From the NCBI RefSeq assembly GCF_029267515.1, contig NZ_JAJUIS010000008.1, forward strand, positions 80,663 to 144,662: DNA of 64,000 bases. The letters run 5' to 3'. Below the pieces are notes generated by a model. It was not told the origin of the DNA, ran no database searches, and saw nothing but the letters and a program-made list of their open reading frames with translations. Positions 54,502-63,089 of the stretch are shown in pieces (the first letter of the stretch is position 1; each line of letters begins with the position of its first letter). Source of the stretch: Seleniivibrio woodruffii. GTDB lineage: Bacteria > Chrysiogenota > Deferribacteres > Deferribacterales > Geovibrionaceae. Made by a program: the position numbers and the translations under genes.

Positions 54502-55134
54502 TTAGCTTATATATTCTTTCTCAAAAGCGGCGTAATCATCGATGTAGTAATCCGAAAACTCACGCAGGCGCTCGCCGTTGAACCCGCAGAAGATAAGTCC
54601 GCTGTGCTTCGCAGCATCATAGTCAGCCCTCGAATCACCTATCATGACGACCTGATATCTGTCGTATCCGTTCTCCTCAACTATGTCGGCAACAACATCG
54701 TTCTTGGGGCGGGGCGAACCGTAAACCGAAACGAAATACTGTGTTAGATCAAGACACTTGCAGATATACCTCAACTCCTTCTGCTCGGTGCCCGAAGCAA
54801 CGTGCATGGGGATATGCGTGTAATGCCTCTTTATGAAATCCAGCGTTGCGGGGATAATGTATTTTTTATCCGTCAGTTCCGCCAGCATGAGTTTCGAATA
54901 CCTTTCGGCATACTCCATGACGGTCTCTTCCGTAATGCTCTTTCCCAGAATTTTTTCAAACATATAGCGTATTTTCACAAATCTTGATATGCCGCCGTTA
55001 TTCCGGTGGAACTCAAGCAGTTTATCCACGGCAGTCTTATCAAAATCAGCGAAAAGAAGCTCGAAACCTTTGTCTTTAACAGGCATTGAGTCCAGCACAA
55101 CGCCGTCGAAATCGAAAATTATACTCTGAATCAC
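54502..55134 (-). CDS. HAD-superfamily phosphatase of the glycan locus
   Basis: The 210-residue protein has motif I FDFDGVVLDSM (about 7-17), an alpha-helical IA cap, motif II VASGTEQKEL, a lysine in SPRPKND and motif IV GDSRADYDAA. It overlaps the cyclase gene by 4 bp and probably removes a phosphate in the same sugar pathway, as KdsC-like or NeuA-linked phosphatases do (inference). Confidence 0.88.
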   Translation of the reverse strand: MIQSIIFDFDGVVLDSMPVKDKGFELLFADFDKTAVDKLLEFHRNNGGISRFVKIRYMFEKILGKSITEETVMEYAERYSKLMLAELTDKKYIIPATLDFIKRHYTHIPMHVASGTEQKELRYICKCLDLTQYFVSVYGSPRPKNDVVADIVEENGYDRYQVVMIGDSRADYDAAKHSGLIFCGFNGERLREFSDYYIDDYAAFEKEYIS

Positions 55135-55787
55135 TCCATTTCCCCCACAACAGTACAGGGCAGACCGTCTGTTTCGTCCACCCTTAAAGGCAATATAATA
55201 ACCCTGCTTATTATATCCGTATTTTCAATATCCAGTTTCATATCTTCAAGCAGGACAATCGGCTTTTCAGGATTAAGAAACGCCTTATGCGCCTTTCTGC
55301 CCTCCGGTCTGTTCTGAAAAGAGGAGACAGAGAGAGTGTCCATGCCGAACAGCCTGACGTTTTTATATTTTTCGCGAATATAGTCAGCCACCGATTCGTG
55401 GAATCCGAAGTTTTTATCGGCATTGTCCTCGTCCGTTCTGTCAAATCCCGTGCGGACGATTATGCAGTCGAAACCCGCGTCGTCAACAGTGTCGAGCTTA
55501 CTGAAAAGCTCATCCCTTATAACATAATCAGCAGGCTTAACATCCACGAACAGAGGTTTTTCGAAAAACCAGAAATCAGCATCGAAAGAGTTTATATCCT
55601 GCCCGTCGGCATAAAAATGCAGCGGCATATCCAGATGCGTTCCCGTGTGCACACTCATGTTCATGCGGGTATTGTTTGCTGCATCGCCCTTTGACATATC
55701 GGAGATGCGCTCCAGCTCAACCTGCTTTCTTCCGCCGTATGCAGGAGTTTCAGTATTTATGGTGTGAGAGAGAAATACCCTTTTAAT
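55131..55787 (-). CDS. cyclase-family metal hydrolase, probable ATT start
   Basis: The first ATG is at 55697, but the frame continues upstream without a stop. It encodes a conserved N-terminal part of the family (VFLSHTINTETPAYGG) in 30 more residues. The only well-placed start is ATT at 55785-55787, six bases after GGAGGAG and overlapping the epimerase stop as ATTAA. The result is 218 residues. The metal-binding motif HTGTHLDMPLHF (about 47-58) is intact. Relatives include kynurenine formamidase and unassigned members in capsule loci. Ring opening or closure of a keto-acid sugar or lactone is a possible role. Confidence 0.82.
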   Translation of the reverse strand: MKRVFLSHTINTETPAYGGRKQVELERISDMSKGDAANNTRMNMSVHTGTHLDMPLHFYADGQDINSFDADFWFFEKPLFVDVKPADYVIRDELFSKLDTVDDAGFDCIIVRTGFDRTDEDNADKNFGFHESVADYIREKYKNVRLFGMDTLSVSSFQNRPEGRKAHKAFLNPEKPIVLLEDMKLDIENTDIISRVIILPLRVDETDGLPCTVVGEME

Positions 55788-56685
55788 CGATCTCCTCCCT
55801 GCTGTTTATCTCTCTGTCGTGTATCTCGCGGATACAGTCGAGAATACCCTGCCCCATGTCTATAAAGGGGTTCGGCACCAGTTTTTTGCACACGCTGGGG
55901 TGGAACGAATAGGGAGTGAGTTTATAGTGGTGGTCGTTGACCTCTTTGTTCAGCACTATCTCAACGTCGTTGCCCAGAATCTCCTTTATCATTGTGAAAA
56001 GGTCAACCCTCGGCATCCGCTCGATACCTGTCAGAATGATATGACCGTTTATAAACTTTGCATCCTCTATGATGTCCACAGACATTGCGGCAGCATCCTG
56101 CGCGTGGATGTACTCCCGCACCTCCTGTCCGTCTCTGTCGTGGATTATCTTCTTCTCGGTTATGGCGCTCTTCAGCACGGAATAAAGATAGTTGTTACCG
56201 TATGCCCGCTCACCGTATACAGAACCGTAGCGGATTATGGTAAACTCCAGCCCGAACGCCCTGTAATATTCCTCGGTGAGTTTTTCCGAGGCAAGTTTGC
56301 TCACGCCGTAAAACGAGCCTCTGTCACTGAGAGCATAAGCGCTTGATGCGTAAATATATCTTTTTACATTTTTGTTTCTGCATCCCTCAAGCACATTGAG
56401 GTTGCCGACAATATTGGTCTCGATGGTTTCAACGGGCATGGATACCGCCATGTCCAGATTTGCCATACCCGCAAAGTTATATACATAAGAAACTTCGGAT
56501 GTGATAAGCTGACTCACCATATCCCTGTTCATTATATTACATTCCACAAACTCGCAGGTCGCCGGAAGATATTCGCTCTTTCGAAGGTCTGCCGCCGTCA
56601 CTCTGTAGCCCCTTTTCAGAAGCTCTTCCACGACATAGCAGCCTAAAAATCCTGCTCCGCCGAAAACAATGACCCTCTCATTCAT
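55783..56685 (-). CDS. NAD-dependent sugar epimerase/dehydratase
   Basis: The 300-residue SDR protein has GGAGFLGCYVVEEL (about 8-21), the Ser in YASSAYALS and the catalytic Tyr-x3-Lys in YGVSKLASEKL (about 126-136). It acts on a nucleotide sugar, with substrate unknown. It overlaps the dehydrogenase by 8 bp and the cyclase start by 3-5. Confidence 0.9.
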   Translation of the reverse strand: MNERVIVFGGAGFLGCYVVEELLKRGYRVTAADLRKSEYLPATCEFVECNIMNRDMVSQLITSEVSYVYNFAGMANLDMAVSMPVETIETNIVGNLNVLEGCRNKNVKRYIYASSAYALSDRGSFYGVSKLASEKLTEEYYRAFGLEFTIIRYGSVYGERAYGNNYLYSVLKSAITEKKIIHDRDGQEVREYIHAQDAAAMSVDIIEDAKFINGHIILTGIERMPRVDLFTMIKEILGNDVEIVLNKEVNDHHYKLTPYSFHPSVCKKLVPNPFIDMGQGILDCIREIHDREINSREEID

Positions 56686-57631
56686 TTGAGAACACCTCGT
56701 TTTTCAGGTTTTTACCTGTGAGAAAGCGCACCGCCTCCTCAACAGACTGAACCTCCATGTCCGTGCGGCTGGCTGTGGTTGCCGCTCCCATGTGGCATGT
56801 GAACAGCATGTTGTCCAGTTCCAGCAGCTTGCCTTTATAGGGTTCATCCACGAAAACGTCCGCTGCGGAAGCCGCTATCACGCCGTTTTTCAGAGCATCG
56901 TAAAGGTCGTCCTCGTTCACAATGCCGCCACGCGCCGTATTGATGAGAAAAGCGTGTTTCTGCATCATGTTAAGTTCTTTCGCGGTGATAAAATTCCGCG
57001 TGTCCTTTTTCAGCGGCAGATTTACGCTTACGATGTCACTGTTTTTAAGAACCGTCTCTTTATCGGTATAGGTTATGCGCTCGCAGCGCCCGAAGATTAT
57101 GTCGGGGTTTGTGTCGTGGGCAAGAATATTCACGTTGAAGCCGGAAAGCATATGCGCAAGGCTCTTTCCGATGCGTCCCATGCCGAAAATACCTATGGTC
57201 CGGCTATGAAGAAGCAGCCCCATGTGCCTTGTCCAGCCGCCGTTTCGCATAAGTTTATCGCTGGATGTTACCCTGCGGGCGAGGTCGAGCATCATACCCA
57301 CACAGAGTTCCGCGACAGCAGTTGTGGGCGCCTCCGGGGTGTAAGCCACCCGCACGCCGTATTTTCTGCACAGTTCGAAGTCCACACCGTCAAGCCCCAC
57401 ACCTACCCTTGATATAAGTTTCAGGTTCGGAGCGTTCTTAAACACTTCCTCGGTGATGTTCTCAGTTCCGGCAACAAGCACCGCCGCGTCTTTGATATCC
57501 TCGGCAAGCTCCGCAGATGTCAGCTTACGCCCCCGCGTGTTTTCTCGGTATTCTATGCCGTTCTCCTCCAGAAGCTGTCTGGGCACAGGGGATGTCTGGA
57601 AGAACGGGTGTGTGGAGATAAAAACTTTCAT
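56678..57631 (-). CDS. D-2-hydroxyacid dehydrogenase, phosphoglycerate dehydrogenase-like
   Basis: The 317-residue protein has the NAD loop GIFGMGRIGKSLAHM (about 150-164) and the catalytic Arg, Glu and His of the family. The Arg is in NTARGGIVNEDDLYDAL (about 233-249) and the His in CHMGAATTAS (about 281-290). It lacks the ACT domain of housekeeping SerA. Within the locus it would interconvert a 2-hydroxy and a 2-keto acid. It overlaps aldolase and epimerase genes. Confidence 0.9.
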   Translation of the reverse strand: MKVFISTHPFFQTSPVPRQLLEENGIEYRENTRGRKLTSAELAEDIKDAAVLVAGTENITEEVFKNAPNLKLISRVGVGLDGVDFELCRKYGVRVAYTPEAPTTAVAELCVGMMLDLARRVTSSDKLMRNGGWTRHMGLLLHSRTIGIFGMGRIGKSLAHMLSGFNVNILAHDTNPDIIFGRCERITYTDKETVLKNSDIVSVNLPLKKDTRNFITAKELNMMQKHAFLINTARGGIVNEDDLYDALKNGVIAASAADVFVDEPYKGKLLELDNMLFTCHMGAATTASRTDMEVQSVEEAVRFLTGKNLKNEVFSNE

Positions 57632-58383
57632 GCCTTGTGCCTGCCCATCTCTTCCCTTGCCTTCTGCCCCAGAAACAGGAAATCGAGGCTGAACGCAAGA
57701 AAGGTATATCCGAGATCAATCTTCTCTTTCAGTTTTTCATAGTCGGGCTGGATAACGTGGAACCCCAGCGGGAAGTCAGCCGCCTTGCAAGCCTTTTCAA
57801 CGGCGAGCAGCGCCTCTTTCACTTCAGGCCGGTCATACTCGCCCGGCACGTTCATTGAGCCTGAAAGGTCATAGGGTCCTATGATTATTCCGTCGATGCC
57901 CGGCGTTGTGATTATATCGTTTATGTTGCGGACAGAATCAATATGCTCAACCTGAGCAATGATAACCGACTCGTCTTTAAGCCATTCCTTGTATTCGTCG
58001 AAACCTGTGCCGTATTTCTGCGCGCGGGCAAGACCAACGCCTCGTTTGCCTATGGGCGGATATTTTGCGAAGCGCACAGCCTGTTCCGCGTCCTCGCGGC
58101 TGTTCACCATGGGAACGATTATGCCGTCAGCTCCGGCATCCATAATGCGTTTAATGACAACCTCTTCGTTTTTGCCGACGCGGACAAGGGCTTTCATACC
58201 CGCCGCCTGAATGTGCCCGATGAGGTTCTGCGCCGCCGCAAGTTCTATGACGCTGTGTTCAAGGTCGATGGTGAGCCACTCGAAACCTGCGCTCGCCATA
58301 ATCTCGATAACGGACTGGTGCCCTATCGTCACCCATGAACCCAGCGTGAGTTCGTTGTTTTTCAGCTTTTGTTTAAGAGACAT
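57628..58383 (-). CDS. HpcH/HpaI-family aldolase
   Basis: The ATG at 58383 with GGAG gives 251 residues. TLGSWVTIGHQSVIEIMASAGF, the DLEHS acid site (about 40-44), IVPMVNSREDAEQAVRFAKYPPIGKRG and IGPYDLSGSMN are typical of metal-dependent pyruvate aldolases. These make or cleave 4-hydroxy-2-keto acids. It starts inside the end of the previous gene and overlaps the dehydrogenase by 4 bp. It is housed with a cytidylyltransferase, so it may build a 2-keto-3-deoxy acid from pyruvate and an aldehyde (inference). Confidence 0.9.
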   Translation of the reverse strand: MSLKQKLKNNELTLGSWVTIGHQSVIEIMASAGFEWLTIDLEHSVIELAAAQNLIGHIQAAGMKALVRVGKNEEVVIKRIMDAGADGIIVPMVNSREDAEQAVRFAKYPPIGKRGVGLARAQKYGTGFDEYKEWLKDESVIIAQVEHIDSVRNINDIITTPGIDGIIIGPYDLSGSMNVPGEYDRPEVKEALLAVEKACKAADFPLGFHVIQPDYEKLKEKIDLGYTFLAFSLDFLFLGQKAREEMGRHKA

Positions 58384-59455
58384 TTTTAACTCCGTTGTAT
58401 CTTGCGGAAATACTGGCAAGATATGAATCGTTCAATGAGATATATTTTCTGCCGCGCCCCTCGCCGTATGCGAAGAGAGCCTCCATAAGTTCATCGTGTC
58501 CGCTCTGATATTGTACATAATTTCTGTCGCGGAAAAAAGAGGGATGTGCGTCAACCACCTTTTGCATCAGTCCGTCATATTGTACCAGACTGTTGTACTT
58601 CCAGAACATTTTGTCATTCGGGCTTCTGCCGTTGGCACCGAGAATATAAATTTCATCGGCAAGTGCGGAAGCGGCGGGCAACATGAGATAGGTTAATATA
58701 TTGTCGGTAACGCGGACGGAAAGATTTTCAGCCGCAGGGAAATTAAAATCACCGTTTCTGCCGATGCCTATGATTTTATCCGAAAGCTGCGGATAATGTG
58801 CCAGCATCAACGCTACCATATTTTCAGGGATAACGACGTAAACGCCGTATCTCTCCACGGTTTTCAGCACGTCGCGCCTGAAAGTCTGCGAATATTCGTT
58901 CCAACTGAAATGGTACACAGGATCGGCAAAGCAGAGGATATCGGGATGCAGCCACTCAAGAAACCCGTCGTTCTTAACAACGCTGTTGCATATCACCTTT
59001 ATCATGTCCCGCGTTTCGGGATGGCTTTCATAATCCGAAAAAGATTCGCCCGTGAGAAAACAGCAGGCGCTGTTTTTACTTTTCAGTTTTTCGGCGAGTG
59101 CGGAAAAATTTCTGCGGGAAATATCAGAATAGTCTTTGCCGCAATAGGTACCGTAAAGATAGCTCCACGCGGTGCATTCTTCGGTTGAATAGAAGTTTCC
59201 ATCCACAACTGCGCACTTGTGCAGGCGCAGCAGATTGAAAAATATCAGCCGCCGGTCAGTTATCAGGTAAAAATCGGCTCTGCCTGTCACCAGTTCAAAG
59301 GTATCCGGCAGATACCATGCCGCCTTCGCTCCGAAAATGGCATCGCGACCGCCGATAACGCCTATTCTGCGGACGTTATGCGGCGTGCCGAAAAAGATTT
59401 TGCATATTTTGCGGAACAGTCTGAATATAAACCAGACCGGGCGGCGCAATGTCAT
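58373..59455 (-). CDS. unrecognised glycan-locus protein, distant DUF115-like
   Basis: The 360-residue protein has no signal peptide. A first Rossmann-like stretch (RRIGVIGGRDAIFGAKAAWYL, about 29-49) and a later DEIYILGANGRSP (about 270-282) followed by AHPSFF recall DUF115 proteins such as the one ending this operon. I cannot assign a family firmly. It lies between the cytidylyltransferase (4-bp overlap) and the aldolase (11-bp overlap), so a transferase using the CMP-activated product is the best guess. Confidence 0.6.
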   Translation of the reverse strand: MTLRRPVWFIFRLFRKICKIFFGTPHNVRRIGVIGGRDAIFGAKAAWYLPDTFELVTGRADFYLITDRRLIFFNLLRLHKCAVVDGNFYSTEECTAWSYLYGTYCGKDYSDISRRNFSALAEKLKSKNSACCFLTGESFSDYESHPETRDMIKVICNSVVKNDGFLEWLHPDILCFADPVYHFSWNEYSQTFRRDVLKTVERYGVYVVIPENMVALMLAHYPQLSDKIIGIGRNGDFNFPAAENLSVRVTDNILTYLMLPAASALADEIYILGANGRSPNDKMFWKYNSLVQYDGLMQKVVDAHPSFFRDRNYVQYQSGHDELMEALFAYGEGRGRKYISLNDSYLASISARYNGVKNVS

Positions 59456-60123
59456 CCGTTCTTCCTCTTGATATACAGAAGCTCCGCCAGTTCGAAATCC
59501 TCCGGTTCGTCAATATCCACCGCTTCCAGCTTGTTCATCTCGCTCATGGCGGGTTTAATGCCTATGCGCTTATTGCCTGCCGCGGCGAAAGAAGTTTTGC
59601 TGAACACAAAGAAGTTGCTGTTCTCCTCATAAACAGGGGGAAGATCCTGCGTGCGCAGAAGCTCTGCTGGGTTATGGTTGACTGGTTTGCCGTCGGTCCA
59701 GTAAAGGCGGGTTTGCAGCCTTGTAACGGAGAAAACGGAATCGTATTTTCCAAGGTTCGCGAAATATTCATCGATTGCTCTGTCGATGGTCTCCGGTTTC
59801 ACCAGCGGGTTTGTGCTGTGGGTCTGGAGGAAGTGTTCGCCCTCCAGCTTTGAAAGGTCATATGCTATTATGTCGTTCATGGCGACGAAATCACCCTGAA
59901 TTTCTACGGGGCGGTCAATAATCTGTACGCGGTCGAAATTTTTCAGCGCGTCGTTCTTTATAATCTCGCTGTCGGTGTTTATCACAACCTTATCTATATT
60001 TCGGCACTGCAAAAGCACGTTCATAACCGCATGGTAGAGCGGTTTTCCCGCAAAATCGCGCATATTTTTGTTTTTTACCCTTTCGGAATTGCCCTTCATG
60101 GGCAGAAGTGCCGTAACTTTCAT
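59452..60123 (-). CDS. acylneuraminate-type cytidylyltransferase
   Basis: The ATG at 60123, after GGTGG, gives 223 residues. The open frame extends far upstream without family similarity. TALLPMKGNSERVKNKNMRDFAGKPLYHAV carries the CTP-binding loop, then VINTDSEII, LQTHSTNPLVKPETID and FSVTRLQTRLYW. This family activates 2-keto-3-deoxy acids such as sialic, pseudaminic, legionaminic acid or KDO as CMP-sugars. No neuB-type synthase is present, so the substrate is unknown. It is the first gene of the coupled run. Confidence 0.9.
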   Translation of the reverse strand: MKVTALLPMKGNSERVKNKNMRDFAGKPLYHAVMNVLLQCRNIDKVVINTDSEIIKNDALKNFDRVQIIDRPVEIQGDFVAMNDIIAYDLSKLEGEHFLQTHSTNPLVKPETIDRAIDEYFANLGKYDSVFSVTRLQTRLYWTDGKPVNHNPAELLRTQDLPPVYEENSNFFVFSKTSFAAAGNKRIGIKPAMSEMNKLEAVDIDEPEDFELAELLYIKRKNG

Positions 60124-60152
60124 ATAGCCACCCGCATAATATGTTTTAATTT

Positions 60153-60181
60153 GTAATAATCCCCCTTTTGGGGAACTGCAA
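60153..60181 (-). promoter_or_regulatory. probable promoter of the cytidylyltransferase operon
   Basis: On the minus strand TTGCAG (60176-60181) is 17 bases from TATTAC (60153-60158), 30 bases before the ATG. The spacer holds a small CCCC-AAAA-GGGG palindrome that could be an operator. The region also serves the divergent yhcH-like gene. Confidence 0.45.
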
Positions 60182-60241
60182 CAGATTTTTATTGATATTT
60201 GCCTCGAACGGGCAGAATATACCTTCTCTGCGAGGTGAAAA

Positions 60242-60754
60242 ATGGCTGTAATCACGGTTCTTGACGAATTAATAAAGGCTTGCCCAGACGAAACGATAAA
60301 AAAATATCTGCTGACGCTCAAAGATGAGACTTCTGAAACCATGCGACGGATAAAGTCGTTTAATCCCGCCACCTTTGAGAGATTTCAGATTACAAAAGAT
60401 GTGTTCGCCATAGAGCAGTCATTCGAAACAAAGGACAGAAATCTGTGCTTTTTCGAGTCTCACAGAGGCTACGTTGACATACAGATAATGCTTGGCGGAA
60501 ACGAGCAGATGGAACTCTGCCGAATAGAGAAACTTGAAACCGACGTGCATTACGATGCGGAAAAGGATCTTATAAAATATAAACTGACTGACAGAGCCTC
60601 AAAACTGGCGTTCGGAAAGTACGACTGCGCGGTGTATTTCCCCTCCGACGCTCACCTTTGCGTTGCGAAGCTGGGCGGCATATCCACAGTTTACAAAACA
60701 GTGCTTAAAGTACCCGCAGACTATAAGGATTTCTTCGCAAGTATCGTTTCATAG
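60242..60754 (+). CDS. YhcH/YjgK/YiaL-family protein (NanQ-like)
   Basis: The 170-residue cupin-like protein has the ESHRGYVDIQIMLGGNEQM segment (about 76-94) and the FPSDAHLC metal-binding His region. Members include the sialic-acid anomerase NanQ and proteins of 2-keto-sugar-acid loci. It has a GAGGTG ribosome-binding site and is divergent from the cytidylyltransferase. It converges on a GT4 gene with a 34-bp overlap. It supports a keto-sugar acid as the locus product. Confidence 0.88.
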   Translation: MAVITVLDELIKACPDETIKKYLLTLKDETSETMRRIKSFNPATFERFQITKDVFAIEQSFETKDRNLCFFESHRGYVDIQIMLGGNEQMELCRIEKLETDVHYDAEKDLIKYKLTDRASKLAFGKYDCAVYFPSDAHLCVAKLGGISTVYKTVLKVPADYKDFFASIVS

Positions 60755-61800
60755 AAGGCTTTTGTCTCTGCAAAACACCTGTCCCATGAAAAATTCGCAG
60801 AGTGAGCAAAACCCTTTGCAATAAGCTCCGCCCGTCTGCCTCCGACGCTTTGAAGGGCGCCTGCAAAACCATGCGGTGTCACATCCTTAACGAGTATTCC
60901 GGCATCCCCTGCGGCTTCCGGCAGAGACGAACAGTCGGACGCTATCACTGGGCATCCGCACCGCATCGCTTCAAGGACGGGCAACCCGAAACCTTCGTAA
61001 AGTGAGGGATACAGCAGGCAGTCCGCCGCCGAGAAGATATCCTTTATCTGTTCGTTGGTCATATATCCGAAAACTCTGTATCTGTCTTTCAGTTCGCCAT
61101 CCAGAAGAGCTTTTTCATCATCGGTCACGGCGCGTCCGCCCAGCACCAGCAAAAAATGACCGCTGAGTGCGCAAGCCTTAACAGCCGTATCAAAATTTTT
61201 GTATCCGCTCCTGTCCCCTATGAACACAGCATAGCTGTCACTCGCCAGCCTGAACTCTTTAAATATCTCATCACGTGATTTTTCCGACGGTCTGAAATCG
61301 TTCCCCACGCCGTTATGAACAACGATAACCTTTTCCGGGTCGGTCTCCGGAAAAAAGCGCATAAGGTCTTTTCTGGTGTTCTCCGAGATACAGATAACCC
61401 CGTCGGCACGCTGCACTGCGGCGCGTTTCTGGGCTGTGTGCACAACTTTTTTCAGACCCCTCACATATATCTCATAAGTGAAATCATGCACAGTGACTAT
61501 CTTTGCCGCCCGCAGGTCGGTGCAGTCTCTATAATAGCTGGAATGAAAAACACATCCATCCCCAAGCCGCAGGCGCACCGGAAGATATCTGTTTATCTTA
61601 ACGGGCAGTCCGCTGTCGTATATCACATTTTTCACATCAAGCATCTCGCGGAATTTATTGCCGCATTGCCCTCTCTGCTCAATGAAGGTTATGAGGCTGC
61701 TGCTGTCCGCGATAAAGCGGGAGGCGAGTTCCTGCCAATAGCGGGATATACCGCCGGATTTCTGCAAGCTGAACACGATGTTGTCATAAAATATATTCAT
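60721..61800 (-). CDS. glycosyltransferase, family 4
   Basis: The preferred start at 61800 (MNIFYDNIVFSLQKSGGISRYW) gives 359 residues, three fewer than the first ATG. The GT-B fold and GT4 signature are visible: FIGDRSGYKNFDTAVKA, YPSLYEGFGLPVLEAMRCGCPVIASD and a Glu pair around 255-263. The start resembles mannosyltransferases such as WbaZ. It is a single minus-strand gene between the YhcH-like and fcl genes. Confidence 0.9.
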   Translation of the reverse strand: MNIFYDNIVFSLQKSGGISRYWQELASRFIADSSSLITFIEQRGQCGNKFREMLDVKNVIYDSGLPVKINRYLPVRLRLGDGCVFHSSYYRDCTDLRAAKIVTVHDFTYEIYVRGLKKVVHTAQKRAAVQRADGVICISENTRKDLMRFFPETDPEKVIVVHNGVGNDFRPSEKSRDEIFKEFRLASDSYAVFIGDRSGYKNFDTAVKACALSGHFLLVLGGRAVTDDEKALLDGELKDRYRVFGYMTNEQIKDIFSAADCLLYPSLYEGFGLPVLEAMRCGCPVIASDCSSLPEAAGDAGILVKDVTPHGFAGALQSVGGRRAELIAKGFAHSANFSWDRCFAETKAFYETILAKKSL

Positions 61801-61872
61801 ACAAAACATCTTATCATATGCCGGGAAAACAGTTAAGATTTTTATGACACTGCCCGTACCCCTTAAATGAAA

Positions 61873-61901
61873 TTGACATGGATGCAGGTTTCGTTTAAAT
61901 A
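61873..61901 (+). promoter_or_regulatory. promoter of the fcl operon
   Basis: A perfect TTGACA (61873-61878) is 17 bases from TAAATA (61896-61901), about 30 bases upstream of the fcl start. Confidence 0.7.
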
Positions 61902-61931
61902 TGTCGGATTACACTTTAATCAGGTATCCGA

Positions 61932-63089
61932 GTGAAAAACAAAACCGTGGTCAAAAAATCTGACTGTGTTCTCGTTGCCGGCGCCACAGGACTTGTGGGG
62001 TCCGCCATCGTGCGGGCGCTCGCCGAAAGAGGATATGAGAACATCGTCGGCACTTATTACAAAACAAAGCCTGCCCCCGTCTACAAAAACTATCTGAAAA
62101 ATTATCAGAAGATGATAAAAAGCGGACAGCTCCGCATGATAAAATGCGACCTGACCAACCAGAGCCGGACGATCTCTCTGTTCCGCAAAATACAGCCGGA
62201 TTTCGTTTTCAACTCCGCGGCGCGCGTTGGCGGAATTTATGCAAACAACACATACCGCGCGGAATTTATCTATGAAAACCTGCGGATGCAGAACAACATA
62301 ATCCATTATGCACACGAATACGGCGTGAAAAAGCTGCTTTTTCTCGGCAGCAGTTGTATCTATCCGAAAAATGCCGAACAGCCCATCAGAGAAGATCAGC
62401 TGCTCAAAGGTGAACTTGAATACACCAACGAACCCTATGCTCTGGCAAAAATTGCAGGAATAAGGCTGTGCGAAAGCTATTATCTGCAATACGGCTGCAA
62501 CTTCATATCAGTAATGCCCACAAACCTTTACGGGTACAACGATAACTATGACCTGAAAGGTTCACACGTTATACCCGCACTCATAAGAAAGACCTATCTT
62601 GCGTCCCTTTTCGAAAAGGGCGACATGGACGCAATTGCCGCAAACCTGAAAGACGACTGCGGCGACACAGGACATGTTGAGTGTCTGAAAAGCATCGGCA
62701 TAGAAAAACAGAACGGAAAAACAGTGCTCAATCTCTGGGGGACAGGAAGTCCTCTTAGGGAGTTCATGCACGTTGACGACATGGCAGAGGCTTCATGCTT
62801 TCTAATGGAGAACGTTGACGCGTGGGACATGGACGACGAAACGGGAATATACAGAAACGCACACATAAACATCGGTTCCGGCGACGAAGTTTCCATAAAA
62901 ACACTTTCAACAATGGTGGCGGACGTTGTGGGATATAAGGGTGAACTGCGGTTTAACCCCGAAATGCCCGACGGCACCCCAAGAAAACTTCTGGACTGCT
63001 CCAGACTGCACTCTCTGGGTTTCAGACACCGCATCTCACTTGAAGACGGTCTGCGGTCCGCCTTTAACGATTATCTGAGCCGTCAGTAA
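61932..63089 (+). CDS. fcl: GDP-L-fucose synthase, long form
   Basis: The enzyme epimerises and reduces GDP-4-keto-6-deoxymannose to GDP-L-fucose. The frame starts with GTG at 61932. No ATG fits before the NAD loop GATGLVGSAIV. SSCIYPKNAEQPI and YALAKIAG (catalytic Ser and Tyr-x3-Lys) are strongly conserved. The 385 residues exceed the usual 310-320. The excess is mainly insertions around 235-260 (a charged, Cys-containing stretch) and 290-310. No gmd is seen in the window. It overlaps the GT2 gene by 1 base. Confidence 0.92.
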   Translation: MKNKTVVKKSDCVLVAGATGLVGSAIVRALAERGYENIVGTYYKTKPAPVYKNYLKNYQKMIKSGQLRMIKCDLTNQSRTISLFRKIQPDFVFNSAARVGGIYANNTYRAEFIYENLRMQNNIIHYAHEYGVKKLLFLGSSCIYPKNAEQPIREDQLLKGELEYTNEPYALAKIAGIRLCESYYLQYGCNFISVMPTNLYGYNDNYDLKGSHVIPALIRKTYLASLFEKGDMDAIAANLKDDCGDTGHVECLKSIGIEKQNGKTVLNLWGTGSPLREFMHVDDMAEASCFLMENVDAWDMDDETGIYRNAHINIGSGDEVSIKTLSTMVADVVGYKGELRFNPEMPDGTPRKLLDCSRLHSLGFRHRISLEDGLRSAFNDYLSRQ

